A stretch of 64,000 nt of DNA from Nocardioides sp. GY 10113 (GCF_004919105.1 NZ_STGK01000004.1:62001-126000), one strand, 5' to 3'; positions 38,115 to 50,757 are shown, numbered from the stretch's first letter. Translations and numbers: made by a program. Notes: generated from the sequence alone by a model not told the origin.

Positions 38115-38148
38115 GGACGTCGATGAGGACGTCGATGAGGTCAGCCCG

Positions 38149-39273
38149 ATGAAGGTCGTCGCCGCCATGTCCGGCGGGGTCGACTCCGCCGTCGCCGCGG
38201 CCCGTGCCCACGAGGCCGGTCACGAGGTCACCGGCATCCACCTCGCGCTCTCGCGCAACCCGAAGTCGTACCGCACCGGCGCACGCGGTTGCTGCACCAT
38301 CGAGGACGCCAACGACGCCCGCCGCGCCGCCGACGTGATCGGCATCCCGTTCTACGTCTGGGACCTCTCCGAGCGGTTCCACACCGACGTGGTCGAGGAC
38401 TTCATGGACACCTACGCGGCCGGGCAGACGCCCAACCCGTGCCTGCGCTGCAACGAGAAGATCAAGTTCGCCGCCGTCCTGGACCGCGCCCTCGCGCTCG
38501 GCTTCGACGCGGTCGCCACCGGCCACTACGCGCGCCTCGTGGACGGCCCGGCCGGTCTGGAGATGCACCGCGGCGTCGACCACGGCAAGGACCAGTCCTA
38601 CGTGCTCGGCGTGCTCGACGAGCGCCAGCTGCGCCACTCGCTCTTCCCGCTGGGCGACACCCCCAAGTCCGAGGTGCGCCGCGAGGCGGCCGAGCGCGGG
38701 CTGCTCGTGGCCGACAAGCCCGACAGCCACGACATCTGCTTCGTCGCCGACGGCGACAACGCGGGCTGGCTGCGCGAGAAGCTGGGGGAGCGGTACGACG
38801 GCGCGCCGTTCCTCGCGCCGGGCGAGATCATCGACGAGGCGACGGGCACGGTGCTCGGCGAGCACCAGGGCACGTTCGGCTACACGATCGGGCAGCGCAA
38901 GGGCCTGCGGCTGGGGCGGCCCGCCCCGGACGGCAAGCCGCGCTACGTGCTCGACATCGAGCCGGTCTCCAACACCGTCACCGTGGGGCCGCGTGAGCGC
39001 CTCGCGGTGACCGCGATCCACGCCGAGGCGCCGCGGTGGTGCGGCGCCCCGCTGGCGGCCGGAGCGGAGCCGGTCGGCGTCACCGTCCAGCTACGCGCCC
39101 ACGGCGACGAGCACCGGGCCACGGTCCGGGTCGCCGAGGACGGCGAGGCCGTGCGGATCGACCTGGTCGACCCCGCCTTCGGGATCGCACCCGGCCAGGC
39201 CGCGGTGATCTACGACGGCACCCGGGTGGTCGGCTCGGCCACGATCACCAGCACCGAGCGGGTCGCCGGATGA
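38149..39273 (+). CDS. mnmA: tRNA-specific 2-thiouridylase MnmA
   Basis: A 374-residue enzyme that thiolates U34 of Lys, Glu and Gln tRNAs. The PP-loop SGGVDSA is at 8-14, the catalytic cysteine pair is NPCLRC (C98) with C197 in [11 protein letters not shown], and GKDQSYVLG follows the family pattern. The C-terminus holds the tRNA-binding barrel. It starts 34 bp after the desulfurase gene; 12-bp repeats (GAGGACGTCGAT) fill that gap. It overlaps the next gene by 4 bp. Confidence 0.97.
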   Translation: MKVVAAMSGGVDSAVAAARAHEAGHEVTGIHLALSRNPKSYRTGARGCCTIEDANDARRAADVIGIPFYVWDLSERFHTDVVEDFMDTYAAGQTPNPCLRCNEKIKFAAVLDRALALGFDAVATGHYARLVDGPAGLEMHRGVDHGKDQSYVLGVLDERQLRHSLFPLGDTPKSEVRREAAERGLLVADKPDSHDICFVADGDNAGWLREKLGERYDGAPFLAPGEIIDEATGTVLGEHQGTFGYTIGQRKGLRLGRPAPDGKPRYVLDIEPVSNTVTVGPRERLAVTAIHAEAPRWCGAPLAAGAEPVGVTVQLRAHGDEHRATVRVAEDGEAVRIDLVDPAFGIAPGQAAVIYDGTRVVGSATITSTERVAG

Positions 39274-40334
39274 CCTCGGAGGCCCAGCCCGCGCCGGTCG
39301 CGCGGGCCACCGGCATCGGCTCCTTCCCCGGGAGCACCCAGGGCGCGTTCGACGAGGCGCTGCGGGTGGTCCTCGGCGAGCTCGGCGCCGACCCGTCCGG
39401 GATCCCGTTCGTGCCCGAGGTGCCGGGTCGCGGCGCGCCGGCGGGGATGGTCGGACGGACGCTGGGCCTGTTCGCCGCCGCCGGCGTGTGGGACGCCGAC
39501 CTGCAGCCCGAGGGCTGGCGGCTGACCGGCACCGACGGGGCTCCGCCGATCGACCAGCGCCGTGCCCGCAGCCTGCTCGGCCAGGACCTCGACTCCTGGG
39601 AGGAGCAGTCGGCCGGCTACGCCGGCGCGGTGAAGACGCAGGTCACCGGGGCCTGGACCCTCGCGGCCACCGTCGAGCGGCCGCGCGGCGACAAGATCCT
39701 GGCCGACCACGGCGCCCGCCGCGATCTGGCCCAGGCGCTCGCGGAGGCGGTCACCGGACACGTCGCGGACCTGCGCCGGCGCACCCCGGGCGCGGACCGC
39801 GTGATCGTCCAGATCGACGAGCCCGCGCTGCCGGCGGTGCTGGCCGGTCGGGTGCCGACGGCCTCGGGCTTCGGCAAGCACCGGGTGATCCACCCACCGG
39901 AGGCCGACCAGGCGCTGCGCTGGGTGATCGAGGCGGTCGCCGCGGCCGGCGCTGAGGCGTGGGTGCACTGCTGCGCGCCGGACGCCCCGCTGGCGCTGCT
40001 GCGCGGCGCGGGCGCGGACGGCCTGGCGGTCGACCTCGGGCAGGTCGGCGGCGAGGGCCACGACGCGCTGGCCCAGACGCTCGAGGACGGCGGCACGGTG
40101 GCGCTCGGCGTGGTCCCGTCGCTGGCCCCGAGCGGATCGCTCACCGACACCGCGGTGCTGGAGCGGCTGCTGCGCTGGTTCGACATGACCGGGCTGGACC
40201 CGGCCGACCACCTCGGTCAGCTGGTGCTGACCCCGGCCTGCGGGCTCGCCGGCGCCGACGCTGCCTGGGCGCGGCGCGCGCTGGTGCTGACGCTCGGCGC
40301 GGCGCGCGGGTTGGCCGAGGCCGCCCAGGAGTAG
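39270..40334 (+). CDS. MetE-like cobalamin-independent methionine synthase domain protein
   Basis: A 354-residue protein matching the C-terminal catalytic domain of MetE, without the long N-terminal half. Seen are [42 protein letters not shown], the zinc-ligand motifs VHCCAPD and TPACGLAGA. Such short proteins are found next to mnmA and ligA in many actinobacteria and their methyl donor is uncertain. It is coupled to mnmA by an ATGA overlap and closed by the terminator at 40401. Confidence 0.85.
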   Translation: MTSEAQPAPVARATGIGSFPGSTQGAFDEALRVVLGELGADPSGIPFVPEVPGRGAPAGMVGRTLGLFAAAGVWDADLQPEGWRLTGTDGAPPIDQRRARSLLGQDLDSWEEQSAGYAGAVKTQVTGAWTLAATVERPRGDKILADHGARRDLAQALAEAVTGHVADLRRRTPGADRVIVQIDEPALPAVLAGRVPTASGFGKHRVIHPPEADQALRWVIEAVAAAGAEAWVHCCAPDAPLALLRGAGADGLAVDLGQVGGEGHDALAQTLEDGGTVALGVVPSLAPSGSLTDTAVLERLLRWFDMTGLDPADHLGQLVLTPACGLAGADAAWARRALVLTLGAARGLAEAAQE

Positions 40335-40400
40335 CGCCGCCCGGGTCCGGGCCCGCCGCGCGACGTCCGACCGGGAGGCACTCCCGTGCCCGCAACGCGA

Positions 40401-40437
40401 CCGCGGCCGCCACCCCGGGTGGGGGTGGCGGCCGCGG
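40401..40437. terminator. Bidirectional terminator between convergent genes
   Basis: A 16-bp perfect stem (40401-40416 with 40422-40437) with a 5-nt loop lies between the MetE-like gene and the convergent MFS gene. It is very GC-rich, without a U-tract, as is common in actinobacteria. Confidence 0.85.
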
Positions 40438-40455
40438 CGCGGGCTCGTGTCGGGA

Positions 40456-42105
40456 TCAGCCGACGTGCACGCCCTCGGGTCCGTCGGTGGCCAGCTCCTC
40501 GTGCTTGACGTTGAGGAAGGTCCAGACGATGGCCGAGGCGAACAGCATCATGATCGCCCCCACCAGGAACGCGTGGGTGGCGCCCTCGGTGAAGCTGCCC
40601 TGGAAGATCGCGAACTGGGCCACGGCGTCGGCCTTGTCCGCGGGGATCGCGCCGTTGGCCACGCCGGAGGCGATGCCGTCGGCGATCGGCTTGCTGATCT
40701 CCGCGGCACGGTCGTTGGTGAAGTGCAGCGCGACGGTGCTCAGCGTGGCCAGGCCGAGCGCGCCGCCGACCTGCTGCATGGTGTTGAGCACGCCCGACCC
40801 GATACCGGAGTCCTCCCGGCGCAGGTGGTGCACCGCGGTCAGCGTGAGCGGGACGAAGGTCAGGCCCATGCCGATCGCCATCGTGACCACGTACGGGAAG
40901 ATGTGCGCCCAGTAGTTCAGGTCGGCGCCGACGGACTGGCCCTGGCCGACCGCGGCCAGGGCGGACTGGACCGAGTCGTCGACGGTGACCCGCGAGAACA
41001 TGAACAGCGAGAACGACGCGATCAGCGTGCCGGTGCCGGCCAGGAAGCGCGGGTCGACCCGGTTGACCAGGTTCGAGGACGCGCCGGCGCCGATCACCAT
41101 GCCGAAGGCGAACGGCAGGAACGCGAAGCCCGCGTGCAGCGGCTTGTAGCCGACGATCTGCTGCATGAACAGGCTCAGGTAGAAGAACATCGCGAACATC
41201 GCCGCGGGAGCCACCATCATCGCGATGAAGCTGGTGGCGCGGGTGCGGTTGCGCAGCACCCGGATCGGCAGCAGCGGGTGGTCGGCGCGGGCCTCGATGG
41301 CAGCGAAGACGACGAGCAGCGCGACGCCGGCGACCAGCGCGGTCACGGTCTGCGGATCGCCCCAGCCGTAGGCCTCCTCGCCGGCGCGGGAGAGGCCGAA
41401 GACGATGGCGAGCAGGCCGAGGGTGCCGGTGATGGCGCCGGGGACGTCCATCTGGCCGTGGTGGGTCTCGGACTCGGCGAGCACCCGCGGGGCCAGGGCC
41501 GCAGCGACCAGGCCGATCGGGACGTTGATCAGGAACGTGAGTCGCCAGCCCTCGACGCTGATGCCGAAGACCGAGTCCATGCCGGTCAGCCAGCCACCCA
41601 GGATCAGGCCGACCGCCGCGCCGACGCCGGACATCATCGCGTAGACGGCGAACGCCCGGTTGCGGGCCGGTCCGGCCGGGAAGGTGGTGGTGATCAGGGC
41701 CAGCGCCGACGGAGCGGCGAGCGCGGCGCCGAGGCCCTGGAGGGCGCGGGAGCCGAGCAGCATGAACTCGCCGCTCGCCAGGCCGCCGAGCAGCGAGGCG
41801 ACGGCGAAGACGATCAGTCCGATCATGAAGATCCGGCGGCGGCCGTACAGGTCGCCGAGGCGTCCGCCGAGCAGCAGCAGGCCGCCGAAGGCGAGGGCGT
41901 AGCCGGTCACGATCCAGGTCAGGTTGGCCTGGGAGATGCCCAGGTCCAGCCCGATGTAGGGCAGCGCGATGTTGGTGATCGTGCCGTCGAGCACGACCAT
42001 CAGCTGGGCGACGCAGATCAGGACGAGGGCCCAGCCGAGGTGTGCGTGGCCCTGGTCCTCGTCCGGTGCCGCGGGTGGGTACGCGGGCTTGTCGATGTCG
42101 GTCAT
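40456..42105 (-). CDS. MFS drug exporter, DHA2 (14-TMS) family
   Basis: A 549-residue transporter with about fourteen transmembrane segments. MFS motifs are present: MVVLDGTITNIALPYI in TM1 (DHA2 motif D1-like), LGGRLGDLYGRRRIF (motif A) and VGAAVGLILGGWL (motif C, antiporter signature). It likely exports toxic compounds by proton exchange. The ATG at 42105 overlaps the tetR-type gene by 4 bp and has GAAGGA upstream; the 842-residue open frame is not real. It is a two-gene operon with its regulator, inserted between the MetE-like gene and ligA. Confidence 0.92.
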   Translation of the reverse strand: MTDIDKPAYPPAAPDEDQGHAHLGWALVLICVAQLMVVLDGTITNIALPYIGLDLGISQANLTWIVTGYALAFGGLLLLGGRLGDLYGRRRIFMIGLIVFAVASLLGGLASGEFMLLGSRALQGLGAALAAPSALALITTTFPAGPARNRAFAVYAMMSGVGAAVGLILGGWLTGMDSVFGISVEGWRLTFLINVPIGLVAAALAPRVLAESETHHGQMDVPGAITGTLGLLAIVFGLSRAGEEAYGWGDPQTVTALVAGVALLVVFAAIEARADHPLLPIRVLRNRTRATSFIAMMVAPAAMFAMFFYLSLFMQQIVGYKPLHAGFAFLPFAFGMVIGAGASSNLVNRVDPRFLAGTGTLIASFSLFMFSRVTVDDSVQSALAAVGQGQSVGADLNYWAHIFPYVVTMAIGMGLTFVPLTLTAVHHLRREDSGIGSGVLNTMQQVGGALGLATLSTVALHFTNDRAAEISKPIADGIASGVANGAIPADKADAVAQFAIFQGSFTEGATHAFLVGAIMMLFASAIVWTFLNVKHEELATDGPEGVHVG

Positions 42106-42737
42106 CGGATTCCTTCGGGTTCGGGAGTGGGGGAGCCGCTGTGGTGGACGGCGGGGAGGATCACCTGGTCGATCACGCGGGTGATCAGCGCTTCTGTCGG
42201 CTCGTCGCCGAGGAGGAAGAGGCGGTGGAGGATGATCGCCGGCAGGGCCGGCACGAGGACGTCGAGGTCGAGGTCCTCGGGGATCTCGCCGCGCTGCTGC
42301 GCGCGGACGAAGACCTGGCGGTTGTGCTCGGCCTTGGGCCCGATGAAGTCGCGGCGGAAGATCTCCGCGAACTCCCGGTCGCGGCTGACCGCCGTGATCA
42401 GGCTGCCGAGGATGGCGACCTGGGTGCCGTCGGTGAGACCGCCCATGCCGCAGGTGAGGGCGAGCAGGTCGCCGCGCAGGCTCCCGGTGTCGGGCAGGTC
42501 GTGCCGCTCCTTCTGGGAGAGGATCGCGTCGAGCACCAGCGCCGGCTTCCCGTTCCAGCGCCGGTAGAGCGTCGCCTTCGACGCCTTGGCGCGGGCCGCG
42601 ACCGCGTCCATCGTCAGCAGGTCGTAGCCGACCTCGGCGAGGATCTGGACGGCCGCGTCGAGGATCTCGAGCTCGCGCTCGCCCTCGACACGGGGCCGGC
42701 TCGGCTGATCCGGGCCGTCCTTGGTCACGGGGGACAT
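42102..42737 (-). CDS. TetR-family repressor of the MFS exporter
   Basis: A 211-residue TetR regulator. The N-terminal helix-turn-helix (about 20-70) reads ELEILDAAVQILAEVGYD then AVAARAKASKATLYRRW. The C-terminal domain is helical and would bind the inducer. It is the first gene of the operon and overlaps the transporter by ATGA. Two related palindromic sites lie in its promoter, consistent with autorepression lifted by a transported compound. Confidence 0.92.
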   Translation of the reverse strand: MSPVTKDGPDQPSRPRVEGERELEILDAAVQILAEVGYDLLTMDAVAARAKASKATLYRRWNGKPALVLDAILSQKERHDLPDTGSLRGDLLALTCGMGGLTDGTQVAILGSLITAVSRDREFAEIFRRDFIGPKAEHNRQVFVRAQQRGEIPEDLDLDVLVPALPAIILHRLFLLGDEPTEALITRVIDQVILPAVHHSGSPTPEPEGIR

Positions 42738-42798
42738 GGGGACCTCCTCGGTCGTCTGGGCGCGGGACTCCGCTCACCGCCGCGGTGGTGAGCGGGAT

Positions 42799-45079
<2,281 letters not shown>

Positions 45080-45107
45080 GCCGCCCGGGCCGACAGGGGC
45101 CCCGGAC

Positions 45108-45151
45108 GCGACACCGCCCCCGCACCGGTCTCGGTGCGGGGGCGGTGTCGC
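45108..45151. terminator. Bidirectional terminator after ligA
   Basis: A 19-bp perfect stem (45108-45126 with 45133-45151), loop GGTCTC, between ligA and the convergent dehydrogenase gene. It is the longest perfect hairpin of its kind in the window. Confidence 0.88.
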
Positions 45152-45168
45152 TGGTCGCTGCGGCTGGG

Positions 45169-46512
45169 TCAGCCCGCGGTGCGGATCAGCTTCTTGTTGA
45201 CGAACTCCTCGATGCCGAAGCGGCCCAGCTCGCGGCCGAAGCCGGAGCGCTTCACGCCGCCGAACGGCAGCTCGGCCGCGTCCATGCCGACGCCGTTGAC
45301 GTAGACCATGCCGGCCTCGATCTGGTCGGCCACCCGCTGCGCCTGCTCGGCGTCGTCGGAGAAGACGTAGGAGCCCAGGCCGTAGGGGGTGTCGTTGGCG
45401 ATCCGGACGGCGTCGGCCTCGTCGGCGGCGCGGAAGACCATCGCCACCGGGCCGAACAGCTCCTGGTGGTAGACCGGGTTCTCCGGGGTGACGTCGGTCA
45501 GCAGCGCACTCGGGAAGAAGGCGCCCTGCGGCTCGCCGGCCTTGGTCAGCGTGGCGCCGCCGGCGACGGCCTCGTCGACCTGGCGGGCCAGGTTCTTCGC
45601 CGCGGCCTCCGAGGAGAGCGGGGTGGCCGGCGTGGCGGCGATCAGCGCGTCGGTGAACTTCGAGACGAAGTCGTCGTAGAACTCGTCGACGATGACGAAC
45701 CGCTTGCCGGCGTTGCAGACCTGGCCGGTGTTGTCGGTCCGGGCGAAGACGGCGGCCTCCACGACGGCGTCGAGGTCCTTCGAGCCGAGCACCAGGAACG
45801 GGTCGGAACCGCCGAGCTCCAGCACGACCTTCTTCAGGTGGCGACCGGCGATCTCGGCGACCGCGGCGCCGGCGCGCTCGGAGCCGGTCAGCGAGACGCC
45901 CTGGACGCGCGGGTCGGCGATGATCGTCTCGACCTGCTCGATGGTCGCGTAGACGTTGACGTAGGCGCCCTCGGGGAAGCCGGCGTCGCGGAAGATCTGC
46001 TCCAGCAGCTCCGCCGAGCGCGGGCACTGCGGGGCGTGCTTGAGCAGGACCGTGTTGCCGGTGGCCAGGTTGGGGGCCGCGAAGCGGGCCACCTGGTAGG
46101 CCGGGAAGTTCCACGGCATGATGCCGAGCAGCACGCCGACGGGCGCCTTGCGGACCACCGCGGTGCCCTCGCCCTCGGGCATCGGGATCTGCTCGTCGGC
46201 GAGGAACGCCTCGGCGTTGTCGGCGTAGTAGTCGAAGATCGAGGCGGAGAAGTCGACCTCGCCCTCGGCGTCGGCCAGCGGCTTGCCCATCTCCTCGACC
46301 ATCGCCGCGGCCAGCTCGGCGCTGCGCTCGCGGTGGAGCTCGGCGACCCGGCGCAGACCGGCGGCGCGCTCGGCGACCGTGGTGGTCCGGCCCCAGGAGG
46401 TGTACGCCGTGGCGGCGGAGTCGATCGCCGCGGCGATCTCGGCGTCGGTGGCGCTGCGGTAGGTCTGGCCCAGCACGCCGGTGGCAGGGTTCAGCACGGC
46501 GAAGTCAGTCAT
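45169..46512 (-). CDS. NAD(P)-dependent aldehyde dehydrogenase, succinate-semialdehyde type
   Basis: A 447-residue aldehyde dehydrogenase close to GabD. It has GIMPWNFPAYQVARFAAPNL, the cofactor loop VSLTGSERAG, the general base in VLELGGSDPFLV, and the nucleophile in GQVCNAGKRFV. It would oxidise succinic semialdehyde, the end product of putrescine and GABA breakdown, to succinate. Last gene of the ABC-transporter operon, 45 bp after the final permease, which supports a polyamine/GABA catabolic role. Confidence 0.9.
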   Translation of the reverse strand: MTDFAVLNPATGVLGQTYRSATDAEIAAAIDSAATAYTSWGRTTTVAERAAGLRRVAELHRERSAELAAAMVEEMGKPLADAEGEVDFSASIFDYYADNAEAFLADEQIPMPEGEGTAVVRKAPVGVLLGIMPWNFPAYQVARFAAPNLATGNTVLLKHAPQCPRSAELLEQIFRDAGFPEGAYVNVYATIEQVETIIADPRVQGVSLTGSERAGAAVAEIAGRHLKKVVLELGGSDPFLVLGSKDLDAVVEAAVFARTDNTGQVCNAGKRFVIVDEFYDDFVSKFTDALIAATPATPLSSEAAAKNLARQVDEAVAGGATLTKAGEPQGAFFPSALLTDVTPENPVYHQELFGPVAMVFRAADEADAVRIANDTPYGLGSYVFSDDAEQAQRVADQIEAGMVYVNGVGMDAAELPFGGVKRSGFGRELGRFGIEEFVNKKLIRTAG

Positions 46513-46557
46513 TCGATTCCTCCTGGTGTGGTTCGTTGCGGGGTGTGGTGCGTCGAC

Positions 46558-47364
46558 TCAGCGGCCAGCCAGGCCGTCGTTGTCACCGGCCAGCTTCTGC
46601 GTCACCCAGATCGGGATCAGGGACACCAGGATGAGCACGGTCGCCACGACGTTGACGACCGGCCCCTGGTTGGGCCGGAAGAGGTTGTTCAGGATCCAGA
46701 TGGGGAGCGTCTGCTGCTGGGCGCCGGCGGTGAAGGTGGTCACGATGATCTCGTCGAAGGAGAGCGCGAAGGCGAGCACGCCGCCGGCGATCAGCGCCGA
46801 GCGCATCATCGGGAAGGTCACCAGCCGGAACGTGGTCAGCGCGGACGCGCCGAGGTCGGCGGACGCCTCCTCGAGGTTGAGGCCCATCCGACGCAGCCGC
46901 GCGATGACGTTGTTGAACACCGTCACCACGCAGAACGTCGCGTGCGCCACGACGATGGTCACGAACCCCAGCTCCCATCCGAACATCGTGCGGAACGCGT
47001 TGTTCAGCGCGATGCCGGTGACGATACCCGGGAGGGCGATGGGCAGGATGATCAGCAGTGAGACGGTCTCGCGACCGAAGAAGCGGTAGCGCTGGAGCGC
47101 CAGGGCCGCCATGGTGCCCAGCACCAGCGAGATGGCGGTCGAGGCGAGCGCGACCTCCACGCTGACCAGCAGCGCGTCGCGGACGCCCTCGCTGTTCGCG
47201 GCGCGCTGCCACCACTCCAGGGTGAACTCCTGCGGCGGCCACGCGAAGCTCATGCTGGCGTTGAACGAGTTGAGCACGACCAGCGCCAGCGGGACGTAGA
47301 TCACGACCAGGACGAGCGCGGTCACGATCCGCAGGACGTTCTTGAAGGCGGGGGAGACGATCAT
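46558..47364 (-). CDS. ABC transporter permease (PotC-like)
   Basis: A 268-residue inner-membrane permease with six hydrophobic segments. The EAA-loop region reads NLEEASADLGASALTTFRLVTFP, the contact site for the ATPase. It resembles PotC of spermidine/putrescine importers and forms a heterodimer with the neighbouring PotB-like subunit. It starts 18 bp after that gene's stop. Confidence 0.92.
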   Translation of the reverse strand: MIVSPAFKNVLRIVTALVLVVIYVPLALVVLNSFNASMSFAWPPQEFTLEWWQRAANSEGVRDALLVSVEVALASTAISLVLGTMAALALQRYRFFGRETVSLLIILPIALPGIVTGIALNNAFRTMFGWELGFVTIVVAHATFCVVTVFNNVIARLRRMGLNLEEASADLGASALTTFRLVTFPMMRSALIAGGVLAFALSFDEIIVTTFTAGAQQQTLPIWILNNLFRPNQGPVVNVVATVLILVSLIPIWVTQKLAGDNDGLAGR

Positions 47365-47382
47365 GGGACGTTCCTCGGGTGG

Positions 47383-48312
47383 TCAGACGTTCTCGAGCGC
47401 GCCGGCACGGCGGGCGAGAGCCAGGTAGGCGAGCATGATCAGGACCGGGATCACCGCGACGGCCGCGGCGAAGGGCAGGTTGTTGGCGGCGCCCACGTTG
47501 TCGTAGACGACGTTGCCGAGCATCTGGTTCGCGCCGCCGACGATCTTGACGGTGATGTAGTCGCCCAGGCTGAGCGAGAAGGTGAAGATCGAGCCCGCGA
47601 TGATCGCCGGGAACGCCGTCGGGATGATCACTCGCCGCAGCGTGGTCGCCGTCGAGGCGCCGAGGTCGACCGAGGCCTCGAGCAGCGAGTTCGGCAGCCG
47701 CTCCAGGCCGGCGTAGATCGGCAGGATCATGTACGGCAGCCACAGGTAGGAGAGCGTCACGACGGTGGCGGCCAGGCCGTACCCCGGGGTGCCCAGGCCG
47801 AACAGGCCGGCGGTGGAGTCGACGAGGCCGTCGGAGGAGAACATGATCCGCCAGGCGTAGGCCTTGACCAGGTAGCTGGCCCACAGCGGGGTGAGCACGG
47901 CCACCACCATCAGGCGGCGCACGCGCGGGCTGGCCACCTTCGCCATGTAGAGGGCGATCGGGAGCGCGAGCAGCACGTCGATGACCGTCACCAGGGCGGC
48001 GATGCCGATGGTGCGCAGGGTGATCGTCCGGTAGACCTCGGACTCGATCAGGTAGCGGAAGTTGTCGAGGGTCCAGACCCGGACGATCTCGGCCGTGAAG
48101 GGATCCTGCCCCCACAGCGAGGTGATGAAGAGCGCGACCAGCGAGCCCAGGTAGAAGACCCCGAGCCACGCGAGGATCGGTGCGAGCAGGCCGACCAGGC
48201 GCAGCCGCGGATGACGATGGAGCGCGGCGGAGAGCCGGTGGCGGTTCCGGCGCGGTGCGGCCGGGGCCGGAGCGGGCAGGGTGCTCGCCTCGGGGGTGCT
48301 GGTGGTGCTCAT
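47383..48312 (-). CDS. ABC transporter permease (PotB-like)
   Basis: A 309-residue permease. A cytoplasmic N-terminus rich in Pro, Ala and Arg of about 30 residues precedes six transmembrane segments. The EAA loop is LLEASVDLGASTATTLRRVIIP. It is the partner of the PotC-like subunit and comes 64 bp after the binding-protein gene. Confidence 0.92.
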   Translation of the reverse strand: MSTTSTPEASTLPAPAPAAPRRNRHRLSAALHRHPRLRLVGLLAPILAWLGVFYLGSLVALFITSLWGQDPFTAEIVRVWTLDNFRYLIESEVYRTITLRTIGIAALVTVIDVLLALPIALYMAKVASPRVRRLMVVAVLTPLWASYLVKAYAWRIMFSSDGLVDSTAGLFGLGTPGYGLAATVVTLSYLWLPYMILPIYAGLERLPNSLLEASVDLGASTATTLRRVIIPTAFPAIIAGSIFTFSLSLGDYITVKIVGGANQMLGNVVYDNVGAANNLPFAAAVAVIPVLIMLAYLALARRAGALENV

Positions 48313-48376
48313 CTGTGGTGTGCCGGCCGGGCCGCGTGGCGGCCCGGCCGGCGTCTCCTCTCGGAACGGGTGGGTG

Positions 48377-49582
48377 TCAGCCCTTGATCTCGGTCCAGGC
48401 CTGGGTCCACTGGCCGTAGTCGGTGCACTTCACGTCGGTGCGACCGTCGATGCAGTCGGCCACCGGCGTGGTCCAGTACCAGATCTTCGAGGCGTACTCG
48501 GCGTCGCCGGCGTGGTAGGTCTCGCAGTGCTTGGCGTCGGCGGTGAGCTCGCAGGCCTTCGGGTTGGCCGGGGACTCACCGAACCACTCGGCGACGGCGG
48601 CGTTCGCCTCCGGCGAGATGATGTGGTTCATCCACTGGTAGGCACAGGTCTTGTGCTCGGACTCGGTCGCGACCATCCAGGTGTCGGACCAGCCGGTGGC
48701 GCCCTCCTCGGGGAGCACCGAGTCGACCGGGGTGCCCTCGGACTGCGCCAGGTTGGCGATCACCTGCCAGGTGGTGCCGACGACGCTGTCGCCGGTCTTG
48801 AACGCCTGGACCTCCTTGAGGTAGTCCGACCAGTACTCGCCGACCTGCTCGCGCTGGGTCTTGAGCAGGTCGACCGCGGCCTGCAGCTGCTCCTCATCCA
48901 GGGCGTAGGGGTTCTCGATGCCGAGGTCGGGCTGGGTCGCCATCAGGTACATCGCGGCGTCGGCGATGTAGATCGGGCTGTCGTAGGCGGTGATCTTGCC
49001 GGCGTACGGCGAGTCCTCCTCGAAGACCGCGCTCCAGCTGGTCGGAGCCGGCTTCACCTCGTCCGTGCGGTACATCAGCACGTTGGCGCCGTAGCCGTGC
49101 GGAACCCCGTACATCTGGCCGTCGACGGAGTTCCAGTCGCGGTCCTTGAGGAAGTCGTACACGTCGGCGTAGTTCGGGATCAGGTCGGTGTTGACCGGCT
49201 CCACGTCGCCCGAGGCGATCAGGCGCAGCGAGGCGTCGCCCGAGGCGGAGACCAGGTCGTAGCCGCCGGCCTTCAGCAGGTTGACGGCCTCGTCGGAGGT
49301 GCCGAAGGTCTTCACGTTGACCTCGCAGCCGGTCTCCTTCTCGAAGCCGGTGACCCAGTCGACGGCAGGGTCGGTCGAGCCGTCCTCGACGTAGCCGGCC
49401 CAGGCGAGGATGTTGACCTCGCCCTCGCCCTCACCGAGCTCGGCCAGGGCGGGGAGGTCGGGGGCGGTGAAGCCGCTCGCCTCGACACCCTTGGTGTCGT
49501 CGCCGGAGGACGTGCCGCAGGCCGCGGTGAGGGTCAGCGCGGCGCAGGCCGCGGCGACCCGGGCCCAACGGTGGGTGATCAT
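48377..49582 (-). CDS. Extracellular solute-binding lipoprotein (PotD-like)
   Basis: A 401-residue lipoprotein with lipobox LTAAC (Cys22). The mature part is a two-lobed type II binding protein of the PotD/PotF kind: VNILAWAGYVEDGS near the start, TFGTSDEAVNLLKAGGYDLV, PHGYGANVLMY and GTTWQVIANLAQSEG. Six cysteines in the last third probably form disulfides. It captures the ligand, likely a polyamine or GABA-like amine, and delivers it to the permeases. 33 bp separate it from the ATPase gene. Confidence 0.9.
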   Translation of the reverse strand: MITHRWARVAAACAALTLTAACGTSSGDDTKGVEASGFTAPDLPALAELGEGEGEVNILAWAGYVEDGSTDPAVDWVTGFEKETGCEVNVKTFGTSDEAVNLLKAGGYDLVSASGDASLRLIASGDVEPVNTDLIPNYADVYDFLKDRDWNSVDGQMYGVPHGYGANVLMYRTDEVKPAPTSWSAVFEEDSPYAGKITAYDSPIYIADAAMYLMATQPDLGIENPYALDEEQLQAAVDLLKTQREQVGEYWSDYLKEVQAFKTGDSVVGTTWQVIANLAQSEGTPVDSVLPEEGATGWSDTWMVATESEHKTCAYQWMNHIISPEANAAVAEWFGESPANPKACELTADAKHCETYHAGDAEYASKIWYWTTPVADCIDGRTDVKCTDYGQWTQAWTEIKG

Positions 49583-49614
49583 GGTGACTCCTTGCTTGTG
49601 GTGGGTCGGGGAGG

Positions 49615-50757
49615 TCAGGCGGAAGGACTGCTCTCCGTGGGTGGTGCGACGGCGACGCAGTCGGCGCGACGCCAGGTCAGAACGACACGGTCACCGCGGT
49701 GGGTGGCCGGTCGGTCCGAGGTGCCGAGCGCGTTCTGCTCGAGCACGATCAGCGAGCCACCTGCGTCGAGGTCGACGATGGTCTGGGTGGCTGACCCGAG
49801 ATAGATCACTTCGCGGACGACGCCGCCGGCGGCGACCTCCTCCGCGTCGTGGGGCGTGGGGGAGGCGGCGGCCGCGGCGGACCGGTGCAGCCGGATCCGC
49901 TCGGGGCGCAGGTTGTAGGTGCCCCCGTGGCCGAGGAGGGCCACCGTCTGCTCGTCCTCGAGCAGGTTCGAGGTGCCGACGAAGCCGGCGACGAAGGCGG
50001 TCGCGGGGCGCTCGTAGAGCTCCTCGGGGGTCGCGATCTGCTGGATCCGCCCCTCGTTGAAGATCGCGATCCGGTCGCTGAGGGTCAGCGCCTCCTCCTG
50101 GTCGTGCGTGACGAAGATGAAGGTGATGCCGACCTCGCGCTGGATCTCCTTGAGCTCGACCTGCATCTCGCGGCGCAGCTTGAGGTCGAGTGCGCCGAGC
50201 GGCTCGTCGAGCAGCAGCACCCGCGGCCGGTTGACCAGCGCGCGGGCCAGCGCCACGCGCTGCCGCTGGCCGCCGGAGAGCTGCCCGGGCTTGCGGTCGG
50301 CGAGGTGATCGAGCCGGACCCGGGCGAGCGCCTCCAGCGCGCGCTCGCGGCGCTCGGCGCGGCGTACCTTCTTGACCCGCAGGCCGTACTCGACGTTCTC
50401 GCGGACGCTCATGTGCGGGAAGAGCGCGTAGTCCTGGAAGACGGTGTTGACGTCGCGGCCGAACGGCGCGGTCTTCGTGACGTCGACGCCGTCGAGGTGG
50501 ATCGCGCCGGCGGTGGGCTGCTCGAAGCCCGCGATCATCCGCAGCACGGTGGTCTTGCCGGAGCCGGAGGGGCCGAGCATCGAGAAGAACTCGCCGGCGG
50601 GGATGTCGAGGTCGACGTGGTCGACGGCCACCGCGGAGCCGAACGTCTTGCGCAGGCCGCGCAGCGAGATACCGGCGCCGCCGGACGGCCCGTCCGGTGC
50701 CGTTCGGACGTCGGCGCGGGGCGCCGCGGCGAGCTCTGCGGGGGACGGGGTGACCAT
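49615..50757 (-). CDS. ABC transporter ATPase (PotA-like)
   Basis: A 380-residue ATPase and first gene of the operon. Walker A is GPSGSGKTT, the Q-loop FQDYALFPHMSV, signature LSGGQRQRVALARAL, Walker B VLLLDEPLGALD and the H-loop VTHDQEEALTLSD. A C-terminal TOBE domain follows (about 300-365). These are the features of the PotA/CysA import subfamily. The ATG has GAAGGAG upstream and lies 45 nt after a strong promoter. Confidence 0.94.
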   Translation of the reverse strand: MVTPSPAELAAAPRADVRTAPDGPSGGAGISLRGLRKTFGSAVAVDHVDLDIPAGEFFSMLGPSGSGKTTVLRMIAGFEQPTAGAIHLDGVDVTKTAPFGRDVNTVFQDYALFPHMSVRENVEYGLRVKKVRRAERRERALEALARVRLDHLADRKPGQLSGGQRQRVALARALVNRPRVLLLDEPLGALDLKLRREMQVELKEIQREVGITFIFVTHDQEEALTLSDRIAIFNEGRIQQIATPEELYERPATAFVAGFVGTSNLLEDEQTVALLGHGGTYNLRPERIRLHRSAAAAASPTPHDAEEVAAGGVVREVIYLGSATQTIVDLDAGGSLIVLEQNALGTSDRPATHRGDRVVLTWRRADCVAVAPPTESSPSA